Both the position numbers and the translations under genes were made by a program. Under the pieces are notes generated by a model that did not search any database, was not told the origin of the DNA, and worked only from the letters and a program-made list of their open reading frames with translations. DNA of 64,000 nt from Bathynomus jamesi (Eukaryota > Arthropoda > Malacostraca > Isopoda > Cirolanidae): assembly GCA_023014485.1 (NCBI GenBank), contig JAJOZX010008839.1:1-64000 (forward strand). Direction: 5' to 3'. Of this stretch, positions 21,567 to 31,211 are shown one piece after another. Every line of letters starts with the position of its first letter. The first letter of the stretch is position 1.

Positions 21567-21968
21567 ATGGATGCGAATACACTCCAGAGAGTAATGAGTA
21601 GTGACTGAATCACACGCTCCAAATTTATCGGCGTGTTTGCGAAGAACGAAACGTTGAGGATTCCGAACACGAGAGACTGCGGCGCACTCATTATAAACAC
21701 AGATTTTAGCGGAGGTGAAGGGATTAATTCGATAGCCTTCTACTTTAAAAATAGGGAGCGAATGTACTATTTTAACTCGCTTGTGGATCATCCTAGGAAC
21801 GACGCTATTATTGTAAAATTTCTCGAACAGATGCATACTCCCGAAAATGTCTGGAATCCTTACCGAATCCAGGGATACTTTAGCAACGTATGTGGCATAT
21901 CCTGCCTCTCGTTCCTCTTACACATTTGGGTGGAGCAAAAATGGCCGTTTTTTTCAACTTTTTCTTAA
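21567..21968 (+). pseudogene. Polinton adenovirus-type cysteine protease
   Basis: MDANTLQRVMSSD is followed by an in-frame TGA near 21606 and then SKFIGVFAKNETLRIPNTRD. The catalytic cysteine region is intact as GYFSNVCGISCLSFLLH. The catalytic histidine, expected as H-W two residues after a Gly-Ile in this family, is replaced: the sequence is GINSIAFYF. Both this copy and the inverted copy at 27347-27718 share that change, so it predates the duplication. The enzyme would mature capsid proteins; a second, inactivating defect is therefore likely. Confidence 0.85.
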
Positions 21969-22439
21969 AAACCAAATGTGTAGTATAGAAAATGTGCCAA
22001 ATGGTCTTAAATGAAGGCATGCAAATTTTGAAACCATTTGGGCAAGTCTTTTAGGTGCCCCCAGGGCATAGAATGTTTTTTTGGAAAAAATTAGGTGATT
22101 TCAATATTTTTTCATTTTTTAAGAAACCCATCCCTTCTTTGCGGTAGTTTGTATTAGGTTCATTATAAGTCCAATCATCAAATAAAATTTACAGAATGAA
22201 CAATTTTAATTATCTTGAGGTGCCCCCCAGGCGCTCAAAGAACCATTATTTTCCATAGAGCTCTTAGCTTATTCTGACTTATATAGTATATAAGGTCAGA
22301 ATAACCCAGAACTCACCACGAGGAGGTGGCTGTATATCGAGTTCCACCCGTGCCCAGCCCAACCACCCAACCTAGCAAGGTACTTCTAATCAGTCATCAA
22401 CATTGCTAATAAGATGTCAACGAGTTCTGCTATTATATC

Positions 22440-24205
22440 TTATAACGAGTACTGAGACTTGGTGTCAAATTTAGGTATTAGTTTCCTTGAGGCTAGTCTG
22501 ACCCCTATGAATCCATCTCTAGATTTCATTCCACAAACAGATGATGCCTCAGTTACCAATTTAATTACTCTTTCCACTGCTTGTGTGTGCCAGGGATACT
22601 TCTTGATTTCAAGCTTGCCTCGTTCAGTTAATTGTTTTTCTATTTCACTGTCTGTTAGGCTCATTGTCAAAGGAGGTTCAGTTACTTCAGTTCTTTGCCA
22701 ATTGATCATCTCGGTGTAATCATTGCAGTCAAAATTCAGTTCAGGAATTTTAAAGTGACGAATTTCTCTTCTTTTCCTCCCTAGTTTTTTTGATTGTCCG
22801 CCATCCAAGCTCTCGTACATATTCCCGTTCATCTTGCAGCATTGATAGAAGGATGTTTTCAGGATGAGCGAAATATGCGTTTCTTTGAATAACTGGACGA
22901 ATTATATTCATTTTCTTTTTTAAGAGTTTTTGATAGTTGTATGGTTTTGCAAACATTCCTAGCGCCATAGACGATAGATGAATTTGATTTTATCTGAAAC
23001 CACATCGGTGCGTACACTTTCATTATGAATTCAATGGAAATTAGATTCTCTGTTGGATCTTTTGTTGATATATATAAACGGAGTATTCGATTTGCTGTTG
23101 TTAACCATCGAGAGTGGGACATCTTTCCTAGATTACGTGGAGGCAAATCTTCAGGAACATTTCCTGTCGAAACAGCTTTATGAATATCATAGAGATATTT
23201 TTGGTCAGAACTTAATACCTCTGAATCGACGACTGTATCTCTGAATCAATTGGTAAGAATTCTTTCAAAGGGAACTTGTGACAGTCTTGAAGTTGTTTGC
23301 CAATTACACCTGTAAAGCCGCGCGGACCCATTGTTTTTCCATCCAGTTGTTGAATTAAATGACGCAATGGGAGCTCATTTGCATGTAGTTGGCAAATAAA
23401 TCATTGTAAAGGTTTGCCAAGTTTTCCTTCAAGTAATGTGCAAACACCGCCCTTGGTGCCTGTGTTGACGGCTGTTCCATCGCATCCAACTACGGTAATA
23501 TTTTCAGTCGATGTTTTTTTTCTCGTCTAGGAATATCAAAATACCTGTACCTATGTTTTGTGCTGATCCTGTTGTTGGTGAGAAATGGCCAAGAAATTTT
23601 GATTCAGGTTCGGCAACAACAGCAATATATTCTTCAAGAACATTTTTCCGGTAGAATTTGCAACCTTTCTTTTCCGATATATTGTTGTATCTTTGCGACC
23701 ATCGAAACAGGTCCTTTCGATGCCGGTTTCACTTTCTGTTGCTGCCTCTTTTTGTACTATTTCTCTTTTGCGTTTCCTCTCCAGTCGTATTTTCTGCGAT
23801 CTATGACTTTGGATGAATTTTCTTCAGAAATGATGCCAATATCTGGCAAGACGGAGGTTGATATCAAGGCAGCTGCGCGGTCAGACACTCCTGTTCTATC
23901 GCACGCTAGAGCTAAGGCAGGTAAAACCGATTTCTGTTCCGTAAGTTTCTGCTCCTTTTTCTGCCTTTTTTTGGGAGGAATATAATTATCATAACCTTCA
24001 TTAGAGGACGTTTCCTCTGATAAATTAACTGCCTCTGATGTACCTTCTGCTAGGCTTCTCAGGCTGCGGGATTTTCTAATTGCAGTTTTTCGTAGCCTTC
24101 GTGTTGTTTCAATATCTGCTACTCCGATGAACATTTTTCGCTCTGTTCGTTGATCCATCAAGAAATCCCGTTCTAAAACAGGGACTTTGGAAGCCTTCGT
24201 ACAAC
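22440..24205 (-). pseudogene. Uncharacterised hAT-like transposase relic (VNTG family), copy 1
   Basis: Read on the minus strand, fragments in several frames follow the order of the better copy at 56238-57640. An N-terminal basic part (ERKMFIGVADIETTRRLRK) comes first. Next is CDGTAVNTGTKGG at ~23480, then CQLHANELPLRHLIQQLDGK. After that come SRWLTTANRILRLYIS at ~23110 and a C-terminal WHTQAVERVIKLVTEAS with RDGFIG. Two or more stops and frame changes are present. The function is not established. The order Asp-x-x-x-VNTG, C-x2-H, then RW resembles the middle of hAT transposases, which is why I infer a transposase. It fills the centre of the palindrome. Confidence 0.6.
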
Positions 24206-24206
24206 A

Positions 24207-24207
<1 letters not shown>

Positions 24208-24243
<36 letters not shown>
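24208..24243. repeat. (TA)n microsatellite
   Basis: A pure TA run at the junction between the VNTG relic and family 2; the second copy of family 2 starts beside a similar run at 34131-34182. Confidence 0.9.
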
Positions 24244-24244
<1 letters not shown>

Positions 24245-25740
24245 TTTAAGGAACAGATTAGCTTTGATTAAAATAACTTAATAAATACGTGACCAAAAAT
24301 TTATATACAGTAAGCAAAAATGATTAAGATTAAATAGCATAGTTAGCACTTACACGCAATGAAATAGTTTATTGTGATATCCAATGATTTTAGCATAAGG
24401 TTTGTATATATAGTATATATCGTGGGCATACATGTGTGTGTGAGGAATTCGGAAGGTTTTTGAATTAACAAAGTTTAAAAATAATGTATAATAATTTAAA
24501 ATGGGAGTATGATTATAAAATCCTTTAAGGTTAAGTGAATTATTATTTAATTCTAATAGAGGTAGTATTAATGATGATGTATGTATATGAGTTTTTATGT
24601 AAAAGTGACTTGAGGTACGGAAGGAAAATGAATTCGAATATGTGTCAAAAGTAATAATCCTAATTGAATTTTATCATTTTACGTAATTAAATCAGTTGCA
24701 AGTATATTAAGGTAATAAAAAAAATGCACTTAGAAGAACTTACAATTAATGAAAGTAAATCTCACGGTATTAAAAATTAAATTTTAACATGGAATTAAAT
24801 TCGACTAGTAAATTCCTAGCCATATATTTGTGTGTCAAATCACTATAATTTTCGTTTGATACCTTACAAATGGTACAGTAACAATTTAAGGACAATTACT
24901 CACGATTAATTGAACAAAGAAAATGAAATATACAAATTAAAAATAGAAATCAATTATGCATTTTAATGAATTAAACATACAATATTCTAAAAAATAAAAA
25001 ACACAACTTTGGTTAAACTGTGGTTTGACTGGAGCCAAAGAAGAATTAACGACGGTTGAACCATTTCTCTGGTTGACACGGTTCACTGGGGTTGGGGTGT
25101 TAAAATAAAAAAAACAAAGTTTAGAGTACTACATTCGGGGGAATGGAGTGACTAAGCCGGGAGATATGTCTGAAATTGACAATACGTCTTTTCGTGAGCA
25201 CTTGGCTCTTTCGAAAAAGATTCATTGTCGTACTGCTTAGAACAAAAATTAAAGGAGTTCAAACAAACGTAGGGACGGCATATTCCTCCCCATAGTAATT
25301 TAAAAAGAAAAGTCATTGGGACGTGACTGATTAATTATTACACAACTATGATCATCAGATATACATTACAATAATTATCAAAATCATTATAAACAATTGT
25401 AAATCTGTTTTTTTTTTTTTTTTACAAGAAATATATAATTTCACCAACATATTTATACACGCAACAACTGCATGCAAAAGGAGACAAATTGGTCCATTTC
25501 CTTCTTACAAAAATAAAAGGAGGTTAAACTAAGGACACAAGCCGTTCAATTCAGGTTGAATTTAATTTTTTCTTATAACAAAAGAAAGGTTGAATTAAAT
25601 TCGCTTAAACTAAATTCTCTTAAACAAAAAAAAAAAGTTGAGTTCAATTGACGGCATTGAAATGACTTCGGACTTGAAAACTGACTTGGGACTTCAATAC
25701 TGAGACTTGAAACTGACAGAACAAACTGACTAAAACTTGG
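24244..25740 (+). repeat. Family 2 long non-coding repeat, copy 1
   Basis: Closely matched at 34183-38260. Landmarks are ACTTTAAGGAACAGATTAGC at the start, CCAAAGAAGAATTAACGACG and GTGAGCACTTGGCTCTTTCG in the middle, and a GACTTGAAACTGAC-rich tail. This copy keeps the intact CTGCTTAGAACAAAAATT site that copy 2 shows filled by an hAT element. No coding capacity. The copy ends by running into tandem repeats. Confidence 0.8.
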
Positions 25741-26573
25741 AACTGAAACTGACTGACTTGAAACTGACTGACTTGGAACTGAAACTGACTGACTTGGAAC
25801 TGAAACTGACTGACTTGGAACTGAAACTGACTGACTTGGAACTGAAACTGACTGACTTGGAACTGAAACTGACTGACTTGGAACTGAAACTGACTGACTT
25901 GGAACTGAAACTGACTGACTTGGAACTGAAACTGACTGACTTGGAACTGAAACTGACTGACTTGGAACTGAAACTGACTGACTTGGAACTGAAACTGACT
26001 GACTTGGAACTGAAACTGACTGACTTGGAACTGAAACTGACTGACTTGGAACTGAAACTGACTGACTTGGAACTGAAACTGACTGACTTGGAACTGAAAC
26101 TGACTGACTTGGAACTGAAACTGACTGACTTGGAACTGAAACTGACTGACTTGGAACTGAAACTGACTGACTTGGAACTGAAACTGACTGACTTGGAACT
26201 GAAACTGACTGACTTGGAACTGAAACTGACTGACTTGGAACTGAAACTGACTGACTTGGAACTGAAACTGACTGACTTGGAACTGAAACTGACTGACTTG
26301 GAACTGAAACTGACTGACTTGGAACTGAAACTGACTGACTTGGAACTGAAACTGACTGACTTGGAACTGAAACTGACTGACTTGGAACTGAAACTGACTG
26401 ACTTGGAACTGAAACTGACTGACTTGGAACTGAAACTGACTGACTTGGAACTGAAACTGACTGACTTGGAACTGAAACTGACTGACTTGGAACTGAAACT
26501 GACTGACTTGGAACTGAAACTGACTGACTTGGAACTGAAACTGACTGACTTGGAACTGAAACTGACTGACTGA
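25741..26573. repeat. 21-bp minisatellite
   Basis: About 40 near-perfect units of ACTTGGAACTGAAACTGACTG. Since 21 is a multiple of three and no stop arises, one strand reads as an endless LELKLTD heptapeptide, which is a product of the repeat and no sign of a protein. Confidence 0.95.
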
Positions 26574-26825
26574 CTGACTTGGAACTGACTAACTGACTGA
26601 CTGACTGACTTGGAACTGACTAACTGACTGACTGACTGACTTGGAACTGACTAACTGACTGACTGACTGACTTGGAACTGACTAACTGACTGACTGACTG
26701 ACTTGGAACTGACTAACTGACTGACTGACTGACTTGGAACTGACTAACTGACTGACTGACTGACTTGGAACTGACTAACTGACTGACTGACTGACTTGGA
26801 ACTGACTAACTGACTGACTTGGAAC
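26571..26825. repeat. 31-bp minisatellite
   Basis: About eight units spaced 31 bases apart, built from the same TTGGAACTGACT motif plus extra GACT and GACTAACT tetramers. It joins the 21-bp array without a break, so both probably grew from the same GACTTGAAACTGAC-rich tail of family 2. Confidence 0.9.
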
Positions 26826-27346
26826 TGAATAAAACTGAATTACTGACACCAGGTCTCAGTACTCGTTATAAGATATAATAGCAGAACTCGTTGACATCTT
26901 ATTAGCAATGTTGATGACTGATTAGAAGTGCCTTGCTAGGTTGGGTGGTTGGGCTGGGCACGGGTGGAACTCGATATACAGCCACCTCCTCGTGGTGAGT
27001 TCTGGGTTATTCTGACCTTATATACTATATAAGTCAGAATAAGCTAAGAGCTCTATGGAAAATAATGGTTCTTTGAGCGCCTGGGGGGCACCTCAAGATA
27101 ATTAAAATTGTTCATTCTGTAAATTTTATTTGATGATCGGACTTATAATGAACCTAATACAAGCTACCGCAAAGAAGGGATGGGTTTCTTAAAAAATGAA
27201 AAAATATTGAAATCACCTAATTTTTTTCCAAAAAACATAAATTCTATGCCCTGGGGGCACCTAAAAGACTTGCCCAAATGGTTTCAAAATTTGCAAGCCT
27301 TCACTTAAGACCATTTGGCACATTTTCTACACTACCCATTTGGTTT

Positions 27347-27718
27347 TTAAGAAAATGTTGAAAAAAACGGCCATTTTTGCTCCACCCAAATGTGTAAGAG
27401 GAACGAGAGGCAGGATATGCCACATACGTTGCTAAAGTATCCCTGGATTCGGTAAGGATTCCAGACATTTTCGGGAGTATGCATCTGTTCGAGAAATTTT
27501 ACAATAATAGCGTCGTTCCTAGGATGATCCACAAGCGAGTTAAAATAGTACATTCGCTCCCTATTTTTAAAGTAGAAGGCTATCGAATTAATCCCTTCAC
27601 CTCCGCTAAAATCTGTGTTTATAATGAGTGCGCCGCAGTCTCTCGTGTTCGGAATCCTCAACGTTTCGTTCTTCGCAAACACGCCGATAAATTTTGAGCG
27701 TGTGATTGTCACTATTCA
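27347..27718 (-). pseudogene. Polinton protease, inverted copy
   Basis: The frame is open from the SKFIGVFAKNE block through GYFSNVCGISCLSFLLH to the stop. The start region differs from the other copy by two bases, which shifts the first codons (MDANTLLRVMNSD) out of frame with the rest. The catalytic His is replaced in GINSIAFYF, exactly as at 21567-21968. No other difference of note was seen. Confidence 0.8.
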
Positions 27719-27739
27719 TTACTCTCAGGAGTGTATTCG

Positions 27740-28035
27740 CATCCATTTTAAAAGCCAGTTAATGCACCCCTGAATCTGTCGATTTCTGGCTGAATATGGA
27801 GTGTAGAAAGTTTGTTTCTGGAAATACAACGTATTTGTCTTCGCAATTCGTTCCATCTGAATGTGCTATACGTAGGTTAGAGTACATGTGCACTCAGCTT
27901 GGACCAAAAAAGTAAGGGTCTGAGCTGGTTATCGCGAATTCTATAGGAGCTTTCGGGGAACTAATTGTTTTTAACGTGTTAATTGTAATAAAGTCACTGT
28001 ACTCAATAGAAACTTGAGTTGGGGGCACGTCAAAG
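27740..28035 (-). pseudogene. Polinton major capsid fragment, internally deleted
   Basis: On the minus strand the N-terminal part of the capsid protein is kept (SIEYSDFITIN ... NFLHSIFS). It then joins directly to the EIDRFRG C-terminal tail. Roughly 950 bases present in the left arm are gone. At most a fifth of the capsid gene survives. Confidence 0.75.
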
Positions 28036-28189
28036 TGGGACAACTCCGATTTACAACATTATGAACTACACGGATGGATGAAGCGTGCATGACGAGTCAG
28101 AAATAGTGTCAACTCTCTCTACAAGTAGTAAACAGTCTATGATTCATGAGAGCAGTGCCCTTAGCTTATATCAATTAAAAAAATGATCA

Positions 28190-28567
28190 ACCATAGGTTT
28201 CAGTCGCTTAGAACACTTCTTTTTTATGTCATTTTACGTTTAATGCCACGTGCTGGTAACCCCTTCTTCTTCTTCCGGACAGCCCTCTTCTTCCCACCAC
28301 CGCTCATTTTTCTCTTTGCCTCTTTCATGATTTCGTCCTGTTTAAGCTTCAAGTGCTTTTTAGAGCTTCTTTAAGCTTAGCTCTCGCCATTATGTCTTTA
28401 TCGTTTTAAGACCTGATTGTAACGCTTTCCTCCAGAGATATCTAGCACTCCTCTTCACCAAAGGGACAGCCGTGCTCAGTATGGTTGAGAAAATGGATCC
28501 AAGCCCACTCCCACGCTGGTATCTCACCTCTCGATAGACTGTGAAACGTCTTCGGGTCATTATAGCA
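28190..28567 (-). pseudogene. Polinton basic core-like protein, inverted copy
   Basis: MTRRRFTVYREVRYQRGSGL opens a frame that runs to GLKTIKT and stops, followed in another frame by the basic KRKMSGGGKK part. The upstream minor-capsid gene is absent: directly before this start the sequence becomes CR1 reverse transcriptase (NMKFNVD in that frame). Confidence 0.7.
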
Positions 28568-29251
28568 CAGTCCACGTTGAACTTCATATTGTTGTCTTCT
28601 GCCCATGGAATAATGTTTCGACGTCGTTTTGTAGTTTTCTTATGTCATCTTCGTTCAATATTTCCTTACATATCTTTGTCTCATCTGCGAAGCATGATAC
28701 AATACTGTCTTTAATATCTGCATCAATATCTGCAATCATTATTATGAACAGCAAGGGAGCTAATACTGTCCCTTGTGGAAAAGAGCTCACGACTTCCGAG
28801 ACTTTCGATTTAACTCCGTTTACCACCACTGTTTGCGTTCTCTGCGTCAAGAAATTAATATCCACCTTCCTAGCTTTCCAGTAATTCCTGTATCCTTATC
28901 TATAGAAGGCTTTAACAAAGTCAGTATATATTACAGCAATGTTCTGTCCTCGACACAATGTTCCTAATATTTTCTCCTGGTGGTCCAGTAGCTGTGACAG
29001 GCATGATCTACCCGTCCTGAAGCCATGTTGATTTGGGTTGTATAAGTCTTTTTCTTGTAGGTAGTAGGTAGTTTTGCCTCTAATTATGCTTTCAAAACAC
29101 TTTATAAGGTGTGAGGTGAGAGCCGCTGGCCGATAATTTTTGGTTATTGCTCTGTTACCACCTTTAAATAGGGGGGCAATGTTCGCATTCTTTAAGGGGA
29201 GTGGAATTTGTCCTGTGTCGAGTGATATATATATATATATATATATATATA
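28567..29251 (-). pseudogene. CR1-type LINE reverse transcriptase fragment
   Basis: On the minus strand: NANIAPLFKGGNRAITKNYR, then PAALTSHLIKCFESII, NQHGFRTGRSCLSQLLD and VIYTDFVKAF with the first catalytic Asp. After a break come SSFPQGTVLAPLLFI and CFADETKICKE, followed by NMKFNVD. The catalytic F-A-D-D is changed to F-A-D-E, so the enzyme could not work. Both ends are cut: the upstream end by a Tc1-like element at 29252, the downstream end by a Polinton junction near 28567. Confidence 0.8.
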
Positions 29252-30213
29252 AGCACACCGGACAAAAAATTAGTCACCCCTCTCAGAATGTACCTAATAA
29301 CGTGTGACGGCGCCTCTGGCCTTGATAACCGCACGAATCCGGCGAGGCAGAGACTCTACGAGGTTGTGCATGTACTGAACATCGATTTGCTGCCACTCGT
29401 TCATCAGCCGGTCCCGAAGTTCCGCCAGAGTCCGTGGGTGTCTATTCCTGCGCTTCACTTTCTGTTTCCAGCCTGAACAACACCTTCGACGCATTCAGGA
29501 TTAAAGGCTTCATTGGACCTGCGATGTACTCGTCGCCTCCCATCATTGGAGAACAAACAAAAACGGGACTCATCGGACCAAATTACACGTTTCCAATCTG
29601 CCGCAGTCAAGTTTTTGTGCCTCTGAGCCCATTTATAACGTGCCAATTTGTGACTTGCTGTTAACAGCGGCCTCTTCCTTGGTACCCTGCTCCAGATGTC
29701 CATCGCATGCAGTTCTCGTCGCAATGTCCGTTCGGAAATTGGTCGCTGGAGAACCTCATTGGTTTCTTGGAGCAATTGTTCTCTGGTTTGAAAACGATTT
29801 GCAGTTACTAGACGAGAAACATGGCGGCGGCCCCTATTGTCGAGAATTGTTTTCCGGCCACAGTTACGCCGTCGATTGTCAGTTGATTGCGAACTACACT
29901 ACTCTTTGTAAACTCGCTGGACAGTACGCGTTGACACACCAACAAATTGGGCTACTTCAGACATTTTGTGTCCGTGGGCTCTGCCAAACACGATGGCTCC
30001 TTTTTGCCACTGAGTAACGTCTGCCTCACGACCCATTTTGCAGACTATATCCAACACACACTTTGTTCTTCACCACCTCACGAAACAGATCTGATCCTGT
30101 GTGCTACGTCACCGCTACTTGTCACTTACCAATGCTACATCAGCGCCCTCTGTGTGACCTTGAACTTCCTACTATCGGTGCTATTAGGGGTGACTAATTT
30201 TTTGTCCGGTGTG

Positions 30214-30215
<2 letters not shown>
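29252..30215 (-). mobile_element. Tc1-like element with internal deletion
   Basis: Perfectly matching inverted ends (AGCACACCGGACAAAAAATT and its complement) are each followed by TA, inside (TA)n sequence. At ~964 bp it is shorter than a full Tc1 (~1.3-1.6 kb). The missing part falls in the transposase gene. It inserted beside the CR1 fragment. Confidence 0.85.
29294..30036 (-). pseudogene. Tc1-like transposase, deleted
   Basis: The minus-strand start gives MGREADVTQWQKGAIVFG. A helix-turn-helix follows (MSEVAQFVGVSTRTVQRVYK), then a TAG stop near 29905. A second HTH follows (ISERTLRREL), and the first catalytic region is KRVIWSDESRF. After RRRVHRRSNEAFNPE the sequence changes frame and jumps to a C-terminal piece, RTLAELRDRLMNEWQQIDVQ. 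The middle catalytic block with the second Asp and the Glu is missing, so this is a non-autonomous relic. Confidence 0.8.
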
Positions 30216-30216
<1 letters not shown>

Positions 30217-30258
<42 letters not shown>

Positions 30259-30359
30259 GTGTATATATACTATATATGTATGTATGTATATATACATACA
30301 TACTATATATGTATGTATATATACATACATACTATATATATATTATATATATATATATA
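30217..30359. repeat. TA-rich compound microsatellite
   Basis: TA runs mixed with TATGTATG and TACATACA units. It separates the Tc1-like element from family 1 copy B. Confidence 0.9.
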
Positions 30360-31211
30360 TGTTAATCCCTCCGTCTTTGGCGATGAGGTGGTTCGGAGTC
30401 GACGGGGGTTCTGGTTAGGAGGCAGCAACGGATATTTCTCGCGATAGTTTTCTTCTATAACATCCAAATTTGTTTCTCTCGCTATAGGGTCGACAGACTT
30501 GTTAATTCTTCTGTTTCTATAGTCTTGGGTTATCTCGAAGGAAAAGATAACAACAACAACTTTCTTTCACTGTAATTTACTTCTAAAAAATGTACAGGTA
30601 GTGCGATGAATTTACAGGGGTAGAGGGTCGACCTCTTTCAACCATGGCTCAGGCCGGAACCTAAAAATTAAGGAGGCAAGGGGCCTCTGCCACCTCCTCG
30701 ATGGGAGGCTGCTAACAAGGGAGTGTTAATCGAAGTAATCGAATTCGAAGAAGTAATCATTATTTTACAATTACATGCTTTATATATAATCTAAATTTTG
30801 GGGGAGTGCAGTTTGAAGGTTAAGTTTCCCCCTTTAAACACATGATCAGATATTTGAAAGATTCGAAATAAAAAAAATTTATAAAAAATAATCGTATTTT
30901 CGCCGAGTATGCATTTCTAAAGGGCGACATAATTACAATGAGTACAATCTAAGTACATCACTGAGTACACTAATTTTGGTCTACAACAACTATGATTACA
31001 ATTACGGATTAATTTACCTTCGCTTATTATCGTTAATTATAGTTTTTATTAATTACATTAATTACATTATATTAAATTATTATCATTAATTTCAGTTTCA
31101 TTAAAGTACACTACGTCATTAAGTACATTAGTCACTTTCAATTCTTAGTGTTTTTATATTTATATATGGTTATTAGTACAACACAAAGTTCATGGGCACC
31201 TACGGTGTATA

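Larger units (their letters stand above)
16240..22464 (+). mobile_element. Polinton/Maverick segment 1
   Basis: Packaging ATPase, two conserved small proteins, retroviral-type integrase, minor capsid candidate, basic core-like protein, major capsid protein and adenovirus-type protease lie head to tail on the plus strand. That set and order are diagnostic for Polintons, which are virus-like elements usually 15-20 kb long. The polymerase is not in this block. Each gene carries at least one stop or frameshift, except possibly the integrase core. The segment is therefore a dead copy. Confidence 0.9.
19791..22464 (+). repeat. Left arm of a large inverted duplication
   Basis: This segment, covering the core-like, capsid and protease genes and ~500 non-coding bases to a TTATAACGAGTACTGAGAC motif, is repeated in reverse at 26847-28567. 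The right arm lacks about 950 bases that correspond to ~20575-21525. The outermost matching motif is close to the TATAATGACC start of the core-like gene. The 4.4 kb centre is not repeated. Confidence 0.85.
26847..28567 (-). repeat. Right arm of the large inverted duplication (Polinton segment 2)
   Basis: The reverse complement matches 19791-22464, beginning at GTCTCAGTACTCGTTATAAG. An internal deletion near 27786 fuses the N-terminal part of the capsid gene to the sequence just before the protease. The outer edge, near 28567, joins the conserved TATAATGACC site to a CR1 reverse transcriptase fragment. Confidence 0.85.

Noticed and set aside
25737..26573. 278-codon open frame of LELKLTD heptads
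   Set aside because: It is the direct translation of a 21-bp minisatellite with no flanking coding features.
29640..30017. Plus-strand open frame of 125 codons
   Set aside because: It is the antisense shadow of the Tc1-like transposase remnant.
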